Of a stretch of DNA of 64,000 nucleotides, positions 55,258 through 63,319 are shown in pieces. This stretch comes from Candidatus Eiseniibacteriota bacterium (GTDB taxonomy: Bacteria > Eisenbacteria > RBG-16-71-46 > CAIMUX01). The notes beneath the pieces were generated by a model. It saw nothing but the letters and a program-made list of their open reading frames with translations. It was not told the origin of the DNA and did not search any database. The DNA is taken from assembly GCA_020633975.1 (NCBI GenBank), contig JACKCR010000002.1, positions 186,001-250,000 of the forward strand, read 5' to 3'. The position numbers were made by a program, and so were the translations under genes. Each line of letters begins with the position of its first letter. Position 1 is the stretch's first letter.

Positions 55258-56328
55258 GTGACGTTCCGAGACGAAGGCTCTGGACTCGACGCGGGTGCGA
55301 CCAGTCCCGCTGGGCGAGCGACCGGCGCGAAGCATGGAGAGGAACTCGCGTCTGCCCGAGTGCTCGGGTACGACGTGCCTCGCGCCTTGTGCTCTCCCGA
55401 GGTGGAGCGCGATGCGATTCTCTCTTCAGCGGGCTTCCTCCACGCCCCCTGGGAGAGAGTGCTCGAAGTCCAAGGCCCCGATGCTGCGAGCTTCCTCCAC
55501 GTTCTCCTCACACAGCACGTGAAGGGGGTCGCGGTGGGAGGCACGGTGCGTGCCGCGCTTGCGAACCGGAAGGGGCACTTGGAAGCGGACCTCACGCTCC
55601 ATCGTGCTGACGAGCTGAGATTCCTCCTTCGCCTTCCCTCCATCGCCAAAGAGCGGGTCGGATCCGTGCTCGAGTCGCACCGGATCCTCGAAGACGTTTC
55701 GTTTCGTTGGCTCCACGAGGATCCCGACGCATTCCTCGTCGTCGGGCCCGAAGCGTCGCGCATCGCCTCGCTCGTCGTTCCGAACGCAGAGTCGGCCGGC
55801 GCGGCCCTCGTGATGAGCGTGGACGAGATCGGTCACGGCGACGCGCTCGTCACCTTCGAGCGTTCGCGGCGCGAGGAGGTCGAGGCTCAGCTGCGGGAAC
55901 ACGGTGCGACTCCGATCGGTTGGGACGCCTTCGATCGGCGACGCATCGAACGGGGACGCGCCTGGTTCGGGATCGACGCGGACGAGGAGCGTCTCGTCCC
56001 GGAACCGGGATTCGACGATCGGATCCACTACGACAAAGGTTGCTACCTCGGGCAAGAACCGCTGGCCCGTCTTCACTTCCGTGGAACGCCGAACTGGGAA
56101 CTCGTACGACTTCGCGGAACGACCCATCGCGAGCCCACGCCCGGCGCATCGCTCCAAGACGGCGAGAACGAACGGGTCGGATGGCTCACATCGGTGTCGC
56201 ACACCGAGGATGGGAGCGTCGCTCTCGGGTACCTTCATCGGAGATTCCGGGAGTCTGGCGCCGACTTCGTGTCGACTCCGGACGGCGTGCGTTTCATTTG
56301 GGAGCGGTTGGTGGATTCCGACGCTTGA
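55258..56328 (+). CDS. ygfZ: Folate-binding protein YgfZ/GcvT-like
   Basis: Tetrahydrofolate-binding protein needed for the activity of some Fe-S enzymes, including MiaB in E. coli; 356 residues. It has the diagnostic KGCYLGQEPLARLHFRG near residue 255, an N-terminal WERVLEVQGPDAASFLHVLLTQHV typical of GcvT-like folds, and FGIDADEERLVPEPGF. No ATG fits; GTG at 55258 just after the carrier stop is preferred, but GTG at 55222, overlapping it, is possible. The neighbourhood of MiaB, MtaB, IscS and the carrier supports the role. Confidence 0.9.
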   Translation: MTFRDEGSGLDAGATSPAGRATGAKHGEELASARVLGYDVPRALCSPEVERDAILSSAGFLHAPWERVLEVQGPDAASFLHVLLTQHVKGVAVGGTVRAALANRKGHLEADLTLHRADELRFLLRLPSIAKERVGSVLESHRILEDVSFRWLHEDPDAFLVVGPEASRIASLVVPNAESAGAALVMSVDEIGHGDALVTFERSRREEVEAQLREHGATPIGWDAFDRRRIERGRAWFGIDADEERLVPEPGFDDRIHYDKGCYLGQEPLARLHFRGTPNWELVRLRGTTHREPTPGASLQDGENERVGWLTSVSHTEDGSVALGYLHRRFRESGADFVSTPDGVRFIWERLVDSDA

Positions 56329-56467
56329 CTCGAGGCGCCTAGACCGCGCAAGCTCCGACCTGGTCTTCGCATACCCACGATCTGAGGACGAGTAGGGGCG
56401 TGGGGTGTGTCGTGCGAGGGAACGCGCGTTCACCGGGACCAGATTCAGATCAGGGAGCGATGTGACC

Positions 56468-57508
56468 ATGGCGTTCCAAGCCCAATGGAACCGCATGCGG
56501 GAGATCATCGAGGTGTCGGAGAGCTTTCTCCTGACCTCGCATCTCTTCCCAGAGGCCGATTCCATCGGATCCGAGGTGGCCCTCGCCCTGCACTTGAGGC
56601 AGCTCGGAAAAGAAGTCGTGATCGTCAACGACACGCCTCCGCTCGACCGCTATTCGTTCCTGACCCGTCTCCATCCCGTCGGGTCGATGGAAGACCTCGG
56701 CCCGCACCCGGACCCGGATAGGTTCGACGTCGCGTTCACACTCGACGTCAGCACGTGGGACTACACGGGCGAGGTCGGTGATTGGCTCCGGCGAGCGGGT
56801 ACGTCCGTCGTCGCGATCGACCATCATCACTCGCAGGAGCGGTTCGGGGTTCTCGACGTGATCATGGAGGAAGCCGCGTCGGCAGGTGAGGTCCTCTATC
56901 ACTACTTCCGTGCGACCGGTGCACGGATCACGCCGCCGATGGCGGAGGCGCTCTACGCGTCGATCCTCTTCGACACGCACGGATTCAGGCTCAGCAATAC
57001 GAAGAACGAGACCCTCCGGGTCGCGACCGAACTGCTCGATCTGGGCGCCGATCATCGACACGTCTCGGCGCAGCTCTTCGAGCGGGAGTCCTGGGCGCGC
57101 ATCCATCTGCTCCGGCTCGCGCTCGGCACGCTCCAGCGTGAGTGCGACGGCCGTCTGGTTTGGCTCACCATCTCCGAAGACCTCTTCCGTCTCGCCGATG
57201 CCGAGTTCGTCGATGGAGACGGAATCCTCGACTTCCTGCTCGGGCTACACGGAGTCGAGGTGTGCGCGATGTTTCGTCAACTCGGCACGGAAGGGATCAA
57301 GGCCACGTTCCGTTCGAAGGGTAAGCAGGACGTCGGCGCATTGGCCGAAGAGTTGGGAGGAGGCGGGCGTTCGACGGCCTCGGGGGCACTGCTTCGGACG
57401 TCCATGCACGACGCGATTCGAGCCGTGTTGCCGAGAGTCTATGCGGTTCTAGGGGCGAGGGATCCGGTCCCTGTAGAAACTTCCCTCAGTTCCCCCTGGG
57501 TTTCCTGA
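56468..57508 (+). CDS. DHH-family phosphoesterase (NrnA-like) with altered motifs
   Basis: A 346-residue DHH/DHHA1 protein similar to NrnA, which degrades short RNAs and pAp. DHH motif AIDHHHSQERFG and the SILFDTHGFRLSN motif are normal. However, the first metal motif reads HLFPEADSIGS (Glu29 where NrnA has Asp), and the substrate-binding GGGH near the end reads GGGGRSTASG (Arg301 in place of His). Both are usually invariant. ATG 56468 has GGGAGCG upstream; the longer frame is not conserved. It begins a likely operon with the SpoVG-like and GT87-like genes. Confidence 0.85.
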   Translation: MAFQAQWNRMREIIEVSESFLLTSHLFPEADSIGSEVALALHLRQLGKEVVIVNDTPPLDRYSFLTRLHPVGSMEDLGPHPDPDRFDVAFTLDVSTWDYTGEVGDWLRRAGTSVVAIDHHHSQERFGVLDVIMEEAASAGEVLYHYFRATGARITPPMAEALYASILFDTHGFRLSNTKNETLRVATELLDLGADHRHVSAQLFERESWARIHLLRLALGTLQRECDGRLVWLTISEDLFRLADAEFVDGDGILDFLLGLHGVEVCAMFRQLGTEGIKATFRSKGKQDVGALAEELGGGGRSTASGALLRTSMHDAIRAVLPRVYAVLGARDPVPVETSLSSPWVS

Positions 57509-57554
57509 CCATGTGGTATCGTCCCGCGAGCAGCTCCCCCAGGAGAAACTCTCG

Positions 57555-58121
57555 ATGAAGGTGCGAAAGAAGTTCCCTCAGGGTCCAATGGTGACGGAGG
57601 TTGGACTCCTCCTCACGCGGCGTCCGCCTCTACTCGCGTATGTCGACGTCACGCTATGGGACACCATGGTCGTGCACGATCTCCGGATCCTCGAGCGTCA
57701 GGATGGCACTCGCGTGCTTCTGATGCCTCGCCTGCAATCCACCGACGGGCAGTGGGTCACGATGGCGCATCCGATTCGGGAGGACGCTCGATCGGAGATC
57801 GAGACACTCGTGCTCCGTCTCTACGACGAGGCCGCTCGTGCGCGGGACGCTGCGCGCGCGAGAGAGGCGGCGCGGGTACGGCAGTTGGCGCGAGCCACTG
57901 GACACGCCCCGGGACGGGCGGCTGAGGACGCTCCGGCTCCTCCTGGGGCCCGACCTGTCGCGGCAACGGACCGATCGGCGACTCCGGTTGCTCGGGCCGC
58001 CACGCCGGTTCCCCACGCCGCCGCCCCGGTCGCGCGGGCTCCCGAAGCGGCGGAGGCCGCAGCCGAGTCGGCCCAGCATTCGGCGAATCCCAACTCGTTG
58101 GAGACTCCAGCCCTCTCATGA
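57555..58121 (+). CDS. spoVG: SpoVG-family protein with long Ala/Arg/Pro tail
   Basis: A 188-residue protein. Residues about 12-92 match SpoVG: EVGLLLTRRPPLLAYVDVTLWDTMVVHDLRILER, then LLMPRL...GQWVTMAHPIREDARSEIETLVLRLYDE. SpoVG is a small DNA/RNA-binding regulator, normally about 85-100 residues. Here an added tail (95-188) is Ala/Arg-rich helical, then Ala/Pro-rich with repeated ATPVARA/AAPVARA. AGGAGA precedes ATG 57555. It lies 46 bases after the DHH protein and overlaps the next gene by four bases, an unusual context for spoVG. Confidence 0.85.
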   Translation: MKVRKKFPQGPMVTEVGLLLTRRPPLLAYVDVTLWDTMVVHDLRILERQDGTRVLLMPRLQSTDGQWVTMAHPIREDARSEIETLVLRLYDEAARARDAARAREAARVRQLARATGHAPGRAAEDAPAPPGARPVAATDRSATPVARAATPVPHAAAPVARAPEAAEAAAESAQHSANPNSLETPALS

Positions 58122-59350
58122 TCGACCGGATCACGGGGAGTCCGATTCTTCACCGTGTTCTCGCGTTCGCCTTCGTCGTCTTCGGTGGCCACGCTTTGGG
58201 GCAGTCTCTGCGATCCACCAGCCGCGAATCGCTCCTCGACTTCGGGCCGCTCTACGTTGGCGCGTGGATGGTACGTGAGGGGCGGAGTTTCGCGGACCTC
58301 TACGATCCCGACTTCTTCTCCGGCGTCGTGTCTCACGTCGCGCCCGCGGGACGGATCCTGGATCTCGGCGCGACACCACCTGCGCTCGTTCTGCTCGCGT
58401 ACCCGTTCACCTGGTTCACGCCCGAGGGTGGGAAGTTTCTCTTCGCTTCGGCCGGTGTGGTCGCACTGCTCGGCGGCCTGTTCCTCCTCGGAGTGGGACG
58501 GACGTTCGGCTGGAACCGTTCCGAGTGGCTCGGATTCGCCGGGCTGGTCCTCTGGTCTGGTGGGGCGAAGGAGGCTGCGTTGCGCGGAAGTGCTGCGCCC
58601 TGGGTGTTCTTCCTCCTATGCCTCGCCGTCTCCCTCCATGCGGTCCGTCGAGAGCAGTTCGCGGCCGCTGCTTCCGGGATGGCGGCGAGTGTCTCGCCGG
58701 TGGGATGGGGAGTGTTGGCCTACTCGCTCTGGGCCGGATCCCGACGTACCCGGATCGTCGCGGGGCTCTTCGCAAGTGGGGGACTGCTCCTCCAGCTCCT
58801 CTTGCTCGGGCCGGAGGGCCTTCGACTCTACGCAGCCGCGTTCCTAGACGCCTGGCTCCACGCGCCCGCGTGGGATCCCTCGTGGACGGCGCGGGTCGGG
58901 AGGGTGCTTGGGAGTCTGGGGGCCGTGGCCGCGCTCGGGGCGGTGATCTCGCTAGCGGTGGTCGGCTGGCATCGGCTCCGAGCCGTTCCGGAGTTCTGGT
59001 TGGAGGAACCGGAGGGAAAGCGCAGGTGGGGGACAGATCCGCCCCGGCTTCCGGGTGTCGTGCCGGCTCTCGCCACCGGGCTTTGCTGTCTGGCGAGTCC
59101 CGAGTATCTCCGAGGATCGGCGGTCCTCTGGGCGATTCCGGTGTGGGCGTCGATGACGTGGTTCGAGCACAAGCCGACACGATGGGTGGGGATCAGCTTC
59201 ATTGCGCTCGCGTGTGCGTGCGTCGTGCCCGCGTCGGTCGTCCGGCGCCTTGGGCCGAACGCGAGCGCGAATCTCATCGCGCTCGCGTCCTTGGGGCTCG
59301 TGATCTGGTGGTGGTGGGCGACGCGGAGGCGTGCCGCTATCGTTCGTTGA
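58118..59350 (+). CDS. GT87/DUF2029-like polytopic membrane protein
   Basis: A 410-residue membrane protein with about ten hydrophobic helices. Near the N-terminus it has DFGPLYVGAWMVREGRSFADLYDP, the D-x-Y-x-A...G...LYDP loop typical of GT87 (DUF2029) polyprenol-linked mannosyl/arabinosyl transferases. Donor and acceptor cannot be inferred. The start overlaps the SpoVG stop (ATGA). The stop overlaps the convergent beta-helix gene by 14 bases. Confidence 0.78.
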   Translation: MIDRITGSPILHRVLAFAFVVFGGHALGQSLRSTSRESLLDFGPLYVGAWMVREGRSFADLYDPDFFSGVVSHVAPAGRILDLGATPPALVLLAYPFTWFTPEGGKFLFASAGVVALLGGLFLLGVGRTFGWNRSEWLGFAGLVLWSGGAKEAALRGSAAPWVFFLLCLAVSLHAVRREQFAAAASGMAASVSPVGWGVLAYSLWAGSRRTRIVAGLFASGGLLLQLLLLGPEGLRLYAAAFLDAWLHAPAWDPSWTARVGRVLGSLGAVAALGAVISLAVVGWHRLRAVPEFWLEEPEGKRRWGTDPPRLPGVVPALATGLCCLASPEYLRGSAVLWAIPVWASMTWFEHKPTRWVGISFIALACACVVPASVVRRLGPNASANLIALASLGLVIWWWWATRRRAAIVR

Positions 59351-60755
59351 TGTCGCTGAAGAGCGACTTCACCTGGCCCCAGCTCGTCTTGATACGCGGG
59401 GTCGCGCCACACGTGACCGGACCCCATCCGATCCCTTCGTCCATGCAGTCCGGCGGTTCGTTGCCGGGAGCGGCTGGCGAGGCGGCATCGATTCCGAAGT
59501 CGCCGCCCGCGGCGTCGCAGTACTGTGGATCTTCGTCGAAGTTACCGTCACTTCCGAGCGTGTCCGCACAGCCACCATCGAAGTCGCCTGCGGCGTTGTT
59601 GTGGACCAGGGTGCACCTGTAGCTCGGGGACGCGGTGATCTCGCAGGTGATCGCGGCAGCGCCAGTACAGTCGGAGAAGATGTTCCGCTCGACCGTGGCA
59701 CTCGTCTGCTGGATGTAGAGGCCGGCGCCGTCCGTCGTGGCGGAGTTTCCGTAGAACGTGTTTCCGCTGAGATCCTCGAGCATGCCCGCGACAGCTACGC
59801 CGCCACCCTTCGCCGCCGAGTTGGAGTCGAAGAGGTTGTTCTGGATGGTCGCGCCGCCGCCACCGCCCAGATAGATTCCGCCGCCGTGGCTTCCGCTCGC
59901 ATTGTCTTGGAAGATGTTGTCCGTTGCCTCGAAGGTGGTGCCGGCGACGTACACGCCCGCGCCGTTGTCGGAGCAGGAGTTCGCGTCGAAGAGACAGCCC
60001 GTCACTTCGAGACCGGTGATGGAAGTTGCGTAGATGGCTCCGCCGCTGCTACCCGAGTTCGACTCGAAGGTGCAGTCCGTGACGGTGAAGACGCCCTTTC
60101 CGTAGACAGCTCCGCCGTAGTCGGCGTTGTTTCCGCTGAAGGTGCAGTCGGTGATCGTCGAGCCATCGTTGAAACCGCGGAGATGGATCGCTCCACCACG
60201 CTGCTCGCTCGATCCGTTCGTGCCGTTCCCCTCGAAGTAGCAACCTGAGACGTCGACGACCGTGTCGTACGCGTCGATCGCGCCACCGGTTCGGTCCGCG
60301 AGGTTCCCGAAGAACTCGCAGTCTTTCACCGTGACTCCGCCGAGGACGCCGTCGAGCAAGAGACCACCGCCGCGCTGGCCGTCACCGTTCTGGAAGGCGA
60401 TTCCCTCCACGGTTACGCTGCCCGTGACTCCGACGAACGAGAGTCCGGTGCCGAAGTTGTTGGCGTTGATGACGGCGGAACCTGCGGAGGAGCTCGCCTT
60501 GACGACGAGGCTCTTCGAGGTCGTGACGACCTCGACGTACGTGCCGGGTAGAACGAGGAGAGTGTCTCCACTCGAAGCGACGGACACCGCTGCCGAGAGC
60601 GTTGGAGCTTCCGGGGCTCCACCTGCGCCCACGAGGTAGCTCGCGGCCGACGCTACAGAGGATGAACCGATGGATGCGAAGAGTATCGACCCACAAACGA
60701 TGGCGGTGTCCCGCCACGTCTGGGGAGAATTGTGGGACCGGACCATGAGCGACAT
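59337..60755 (-). CDS. Secreted right-handed beta-helix protein
   Basis: A 472-residue exported protein with a signal peptide (about 15-38) and a parallel beta-helix made of about ten turns like GGAIYATSITGLEVTGCLFDANSCSDNGAGVYVAG, each with GG(A/G) and CxFxxN patterns, as in pectin-lyase-like polymorphic outer-membrane proteins. No catalytic residues for a lyase are evident. A C-terminal cysteine-rich end (CDAAGGDFGIDAASPAA, DCMDEGIGWGPVTCG) resembles metazoan-like surface proteins of FCB bacteria. ATG 60755 with GGAGGT is the best start. Confidence 0.85.
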   Translation of the reverse strand: MSLMVRSHNSPQTWRDTAIVCGSILFASIGSSSVASAASYLVGAGGAPEAPTLSAAVSVASSGDTLLVLPGTYVEVVTTSKSLVVKASSSAGSAVINANNFGTGLSFVGVTGSVTVEGIAFQNGDGQRGGGLLLDGVLGGVTVKDCEFFGNLADRTGGAIDAYDTVVDVSGCYFEGNGTNGSSEQRGGAIHLRGFNDGSTITDCTFSGNNADYGGAVYGKGVFTVTDCTFESNSGSSGGAIYATSITGLEVTGCLFDANSCSDNGAGVYVAGTTFEATDNIFQDNASGSHGGGIYLGGGGGATIQNNLFDSNSAAKGGGVAVAGMLEDLSGNTFYGNSATTDGAGLYIQQTSATVERNIFSDCTGAAAITCEITASPSYRCTLVHNNAAGDFDGGCADTLGSDGNFDEDPQYCDAAGGDFGIDAASPAAPGNEPPDCMDEGIGWGPVTCGATPRIKTSWGQVKSLFSDINER

Positions 60756-60839
60756 CAATGCATACCTCCGTGTCGTATCACCGCAACGTCTCGGGGAGGT
60801 GGGTCATCCATGGTGCGGCGGTCCCGAGACGCCTCGAAA

Positions 60840-61226
60840 TCAACCTGCCCTCAAGAACTCCTCGTCGTCGTCGTACCCGTCCACGATGGACAGGAGATAG
60901 TCGAGGTCGAACATCCGGGGCAGGACCCCGAGATCTGCAGCCTCGGCCAGGGATCTACGAGCGAAGGGGTCGTCGGTGGTCAGAACGACGGCAAGCGGAC
61001 GCCCGGCGCGGAAGCGCTCGAGAGCCCGTCTCCAATCTTCCGGACGACCACGTCCCACCAGCGGATCTAGGACCACGATCTCCGGCTGCAGCTTGCCGAG
61101 CAGCAACATGCCCGCGGCTGCGGTGTTGGCCAGATGGGTCTCGTATCCGATTTCGGACAGGCGTTCCTGGGCTCTCCGAAGATCGGGTCCCTCGTGCGCG
61201 ATGATTAGGATCCGTGTGGAAAACAT
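60840..61226 (-). CDS. Degenerate receiver-domain protein
   Basis: A 128-residue stand-alone CheY-like fold. The phosphoacceptor-like Asp54 (VVLDPLVGRG) and the Thr of VVLTTDD are present, but the acidic pair after beta-1 is replaced by His11-Glu12 (LIIAHEG), and the conserved Lys after beta-5 is Arg or missing (VLPRMFDLDYLL). Mg2+ binding and phosphorylation may be impaired, so it may act as an unphosphorylated or atypical switch. GGAGGGGG precedes ATG 61226. It faces away from surA. Confidence 0.75.
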   Translation of the reverse strand: MFSTRILIIAHEGPDLRRAQERLSEIGYETHLANTAAAGMLLLGKLQPEIVVLDPLVGRGRPEDWRRALERFRAGRPLAVVLTTDDPFARRSLAEAADLGVLPRMFDLDYLLSIVDGYDDDEEFLRAG

Positions 61227-61588
61227 GCCCCCTCCGTGCCCGGGAACCCGGGTCGGCTGGAGGGGAAGGTGCAAGCGGTGGGCCAACGGGCCGGGCAATC
61301 GCCGAACCGCAACGCCGCCATGGTGTACTCGTCATCTGGACCCCCGCGGGTTTGGACGAGTTCAGGGGTCGGGCCGTGCACGTTGCATCGTTGGGCCACC
61401 TCGGATTGCGGCCCGCACGGGGACGGTTTGGTGCCCCGGGCAGATTCATGGACGGGAGTAGGGGGGCGGTGCCGGACGGGGGTCTACGAGGCGCGCGTGT
61501 GTTCCGCGTTGCGACTCTGGGAACGGCTGGGGTACGGTTCGCCTTCGTTTCGGCTCCGCCGCGCTATATAGACAGGGAGGGATTGTCC
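61227..61588. other. Divergent intergenic region upstream of surA-like gene
   Basis: About 360 bases. TATATA at 61565-61570 lies just before the surA ribosome site but without a matching -35. The long open frame through this region lacks protein character. Otherwise I see nothing distinct. Confidence 0.35.
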
Positions 61589-62929
61589 TTGGACAGACGA
61601 TTCGGAATCCGGCGCGTACGCCTCCATATCGGGACGACGCTTCTCGCCGTGGGGCTTGGACTGGTGGCCGCGGTGCCGATGCTCCGCGCAGCTTCCCCGG
61701 CAGAGGAAATCGTTGCCGTGGTGGGAGACCGGCCGATTCTGCGGAGCGAGGTCGAGGAGCAGTTCGGGGTCGTGGCTGGCCAGTACCAGCTCACCCCGGC
61801 GGACACCGCCGAGGCACGTCAGCTTCGCAGCGAGATCCTCGACCAGCTGATCAGCAACGAGCTGCTCTTCTTGGAAGGGGTCGCGCGCGGCCTCGATGTC
61901 ACGGAAGAGGAGTTGGACGAGGCCGTCCGACAGGCGGAGGAGGAGAACATCCAGGGCTTGGGCGGAGAAGCCGCCTTCCTCCAGGAGCTGTCTCTCCAAG
62001 GGATGACCCGAGAGATGTTCCGGTCTCGCGTTCGGGACTTGGCCCGGCGAGAGGGCGTGACCCGTCGTCTGGTCCAGCGCGACATCCGTCCCAAGGTGGA
62101 GATCACCGATCAGGATGTTCGTGCGTTCTACGATGAGCACCGGGCGGAGCTGCCGCCGCGTGCGCGCGGGGTGCGGATCCAAGACCTCTTCATCGAGGTG
62201 AAGCCGGATTCGTTCGTCGCCGAGCGGGCCCTCAAGAAGGCCAAGGACGTACGCAAGGAGATCAACGACGGGCTCGCGTTCGCCGAGGCCGCCAAGCTCT
62301 ACTCGGACGACCCGACCGGCGATAGCGGTGGTCTCCTTCCCGAACCGATTCAGCGGGGGATGTTGAGTCCAGAGCTCGAGGCGATCGCCTTCGCGCTTCC
62401 CGCCGGAGTCGTGAGCGAACCGATCGAGACGCCGTTCGGCTACAACCTCATCCAGGTGGAGGAGAAGGATCCGAACGGTACCTGGGTGCGCGTCCGGATC
62501 ATCCTCCTCGGAGTTGCGACGACCCGATCCGACATCGCGGCGGCCGAGGCCCGCGCCAACAACGTGCGGAAGAAGATCGCCGGCGGGCTCGACTTCACGG
62601 AGGCGATCCGCAAGTTCTCCGAGGACGAGATCTCGAAGCAGAAGGACGGCAACATGGGGTGGATCTCCATGCAGAACTTCATGGGAGATCTCCGTACCGC
62701 GATCGAGACGCTCAAAGTGGGCGAGATTTCCCAGCCGATTCCTGGGGACAACGGCTATCATATCCTCCGGATTCTCGAAGAAGAGCCGGAGCGGCCGTTC
62801 GAGTACGCAGAGGTCCAGGAAGACCTTCGCCAGTGGGCGTTCCAGGCCCGCTTGGAAGAGGAACTCGAGAAGATGCTCGAGGGCTTGAGGACGAAGTACT
62901 TCATCGAGCGCCGCGTCACGAACTGGTAG
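61589..62929 (+). CDS. SurA-like periplasmic chaperone/peptidyl-prolyl isomerase
   Basis: A 446-residue periplasmic chaperone for outer-membrane proteins. An N-terminal signal or anchor (about 10-35) precedes a SurA-N region (EEIVAVVGDRPILRSEVEEQF). Two parvulin domains follow: about 185-290 (KLYSDDPTGDSGGLLPEP...FGYNLIQVEEK) and 295-400 (IRKFSEDEISKQKDGNMGWIS...NGYHILRILEE). TTG 61589 with GGAGGGA at good spacing is chosen; TTG 61583 is possible. It serves the beta-barrel and secreted proteins seen elsewhere here. Confidence 0.9.
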   Translation: MDRRFGIRRVRLHIGTTLLAVGLGLVAAVPMLRAASPAEEIVAVVGDRPILRSEVEEQFGVVAGQYQLTPADTAEARQLRSEILDQLISNELLFLEGVARGLDVTEEELDEAVRQAEEENIQGLGGEAAFLQELSLQGMTREMFRSRVRDLARREGVTRRLVQRDIRPKVEITDQDVRAFYDEHRAELPPRARGVRIQDLFIEVKPDSFVAERALKKAKDVRKEINDGLAFAEAAKLYSDDPTGDSGGLLPEPIQRGMLSPELEAIAFALPAGVVSEPIETPFGYNLIQVEEKDPNGTWVRVRIILLGVATTRSDIAAAEARANNVRKKIAGGLDFTEAIRKFSEDEISKQKDGNMGWISMQNFMGDLRTAIETLKVGEISQPIPGDNGYHILRILEEEPERPFEYAEVQEDLRQWAFQARLEEELEKMLEGLRTKYFIERRVTNW

Positions 62930-62946
62930 CTCGGGGTGGCGGGTCG

Positions 62947-63228
62947 ATGAGATTGGACCTCGTTCTCCATCGCCTCTGTCTCTTCAAGACTCGCTCGCAG
63001 GCAGGGAAGGCTTGCGACGGTTCGAGAGTCCGAGTGAACGGAGAGATCGCCCGGTCCTCTCGCGCTGTGCGAGTCGGAGATCGAGTCGCCTACCGCGACC
63101 CAGGGGACCGGTTCGAACGTGAAGTCGAGATCCTGGCCCTGCCGGAGAAGCAGGTCTCGAAGGTTCAGTCCCGCGACATGTATCGGGTGCTGAGCGAGCG
63201 CGAGATCGAGCGTCCCTGGGAGGGTTGA
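62947..63228 (+). CDS. S4-domain RNA-binding protein (Hsp15/RqcP-like)
   Basis: A 93-residue protein with an S4 RNA-binding motif at the N-terminus (MRLDLVLHRLCLFKTRSQAGKACDGSRVRVNG). The size and form match the Hsp15/RqcP group, which binds free 50S subunits with stalled peptidyl-tRNA. The gene begins 17 bases after the surA-like stop and is probably co-transcribed. ATG 62947 gives the exact S4 start. Confidence 0.88.
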   Translation: MRLDLVLHRLCLFKTRSQAGKACDGSRVRVNGEIARSSRAVRVGDRVAYRDPGDRFEREVEILALPEKQVSKVQSRDMYRVLSEREIERPWEG

Positions 63229-63319
63229 TCCACCTGGCCGCGCCGTGCCCCGTCCGACTGGCGGGACATGCACAGGTGACCACGAGTCCCTAGGTAACGG
63301 GCATGGGAACGGAATCCCA

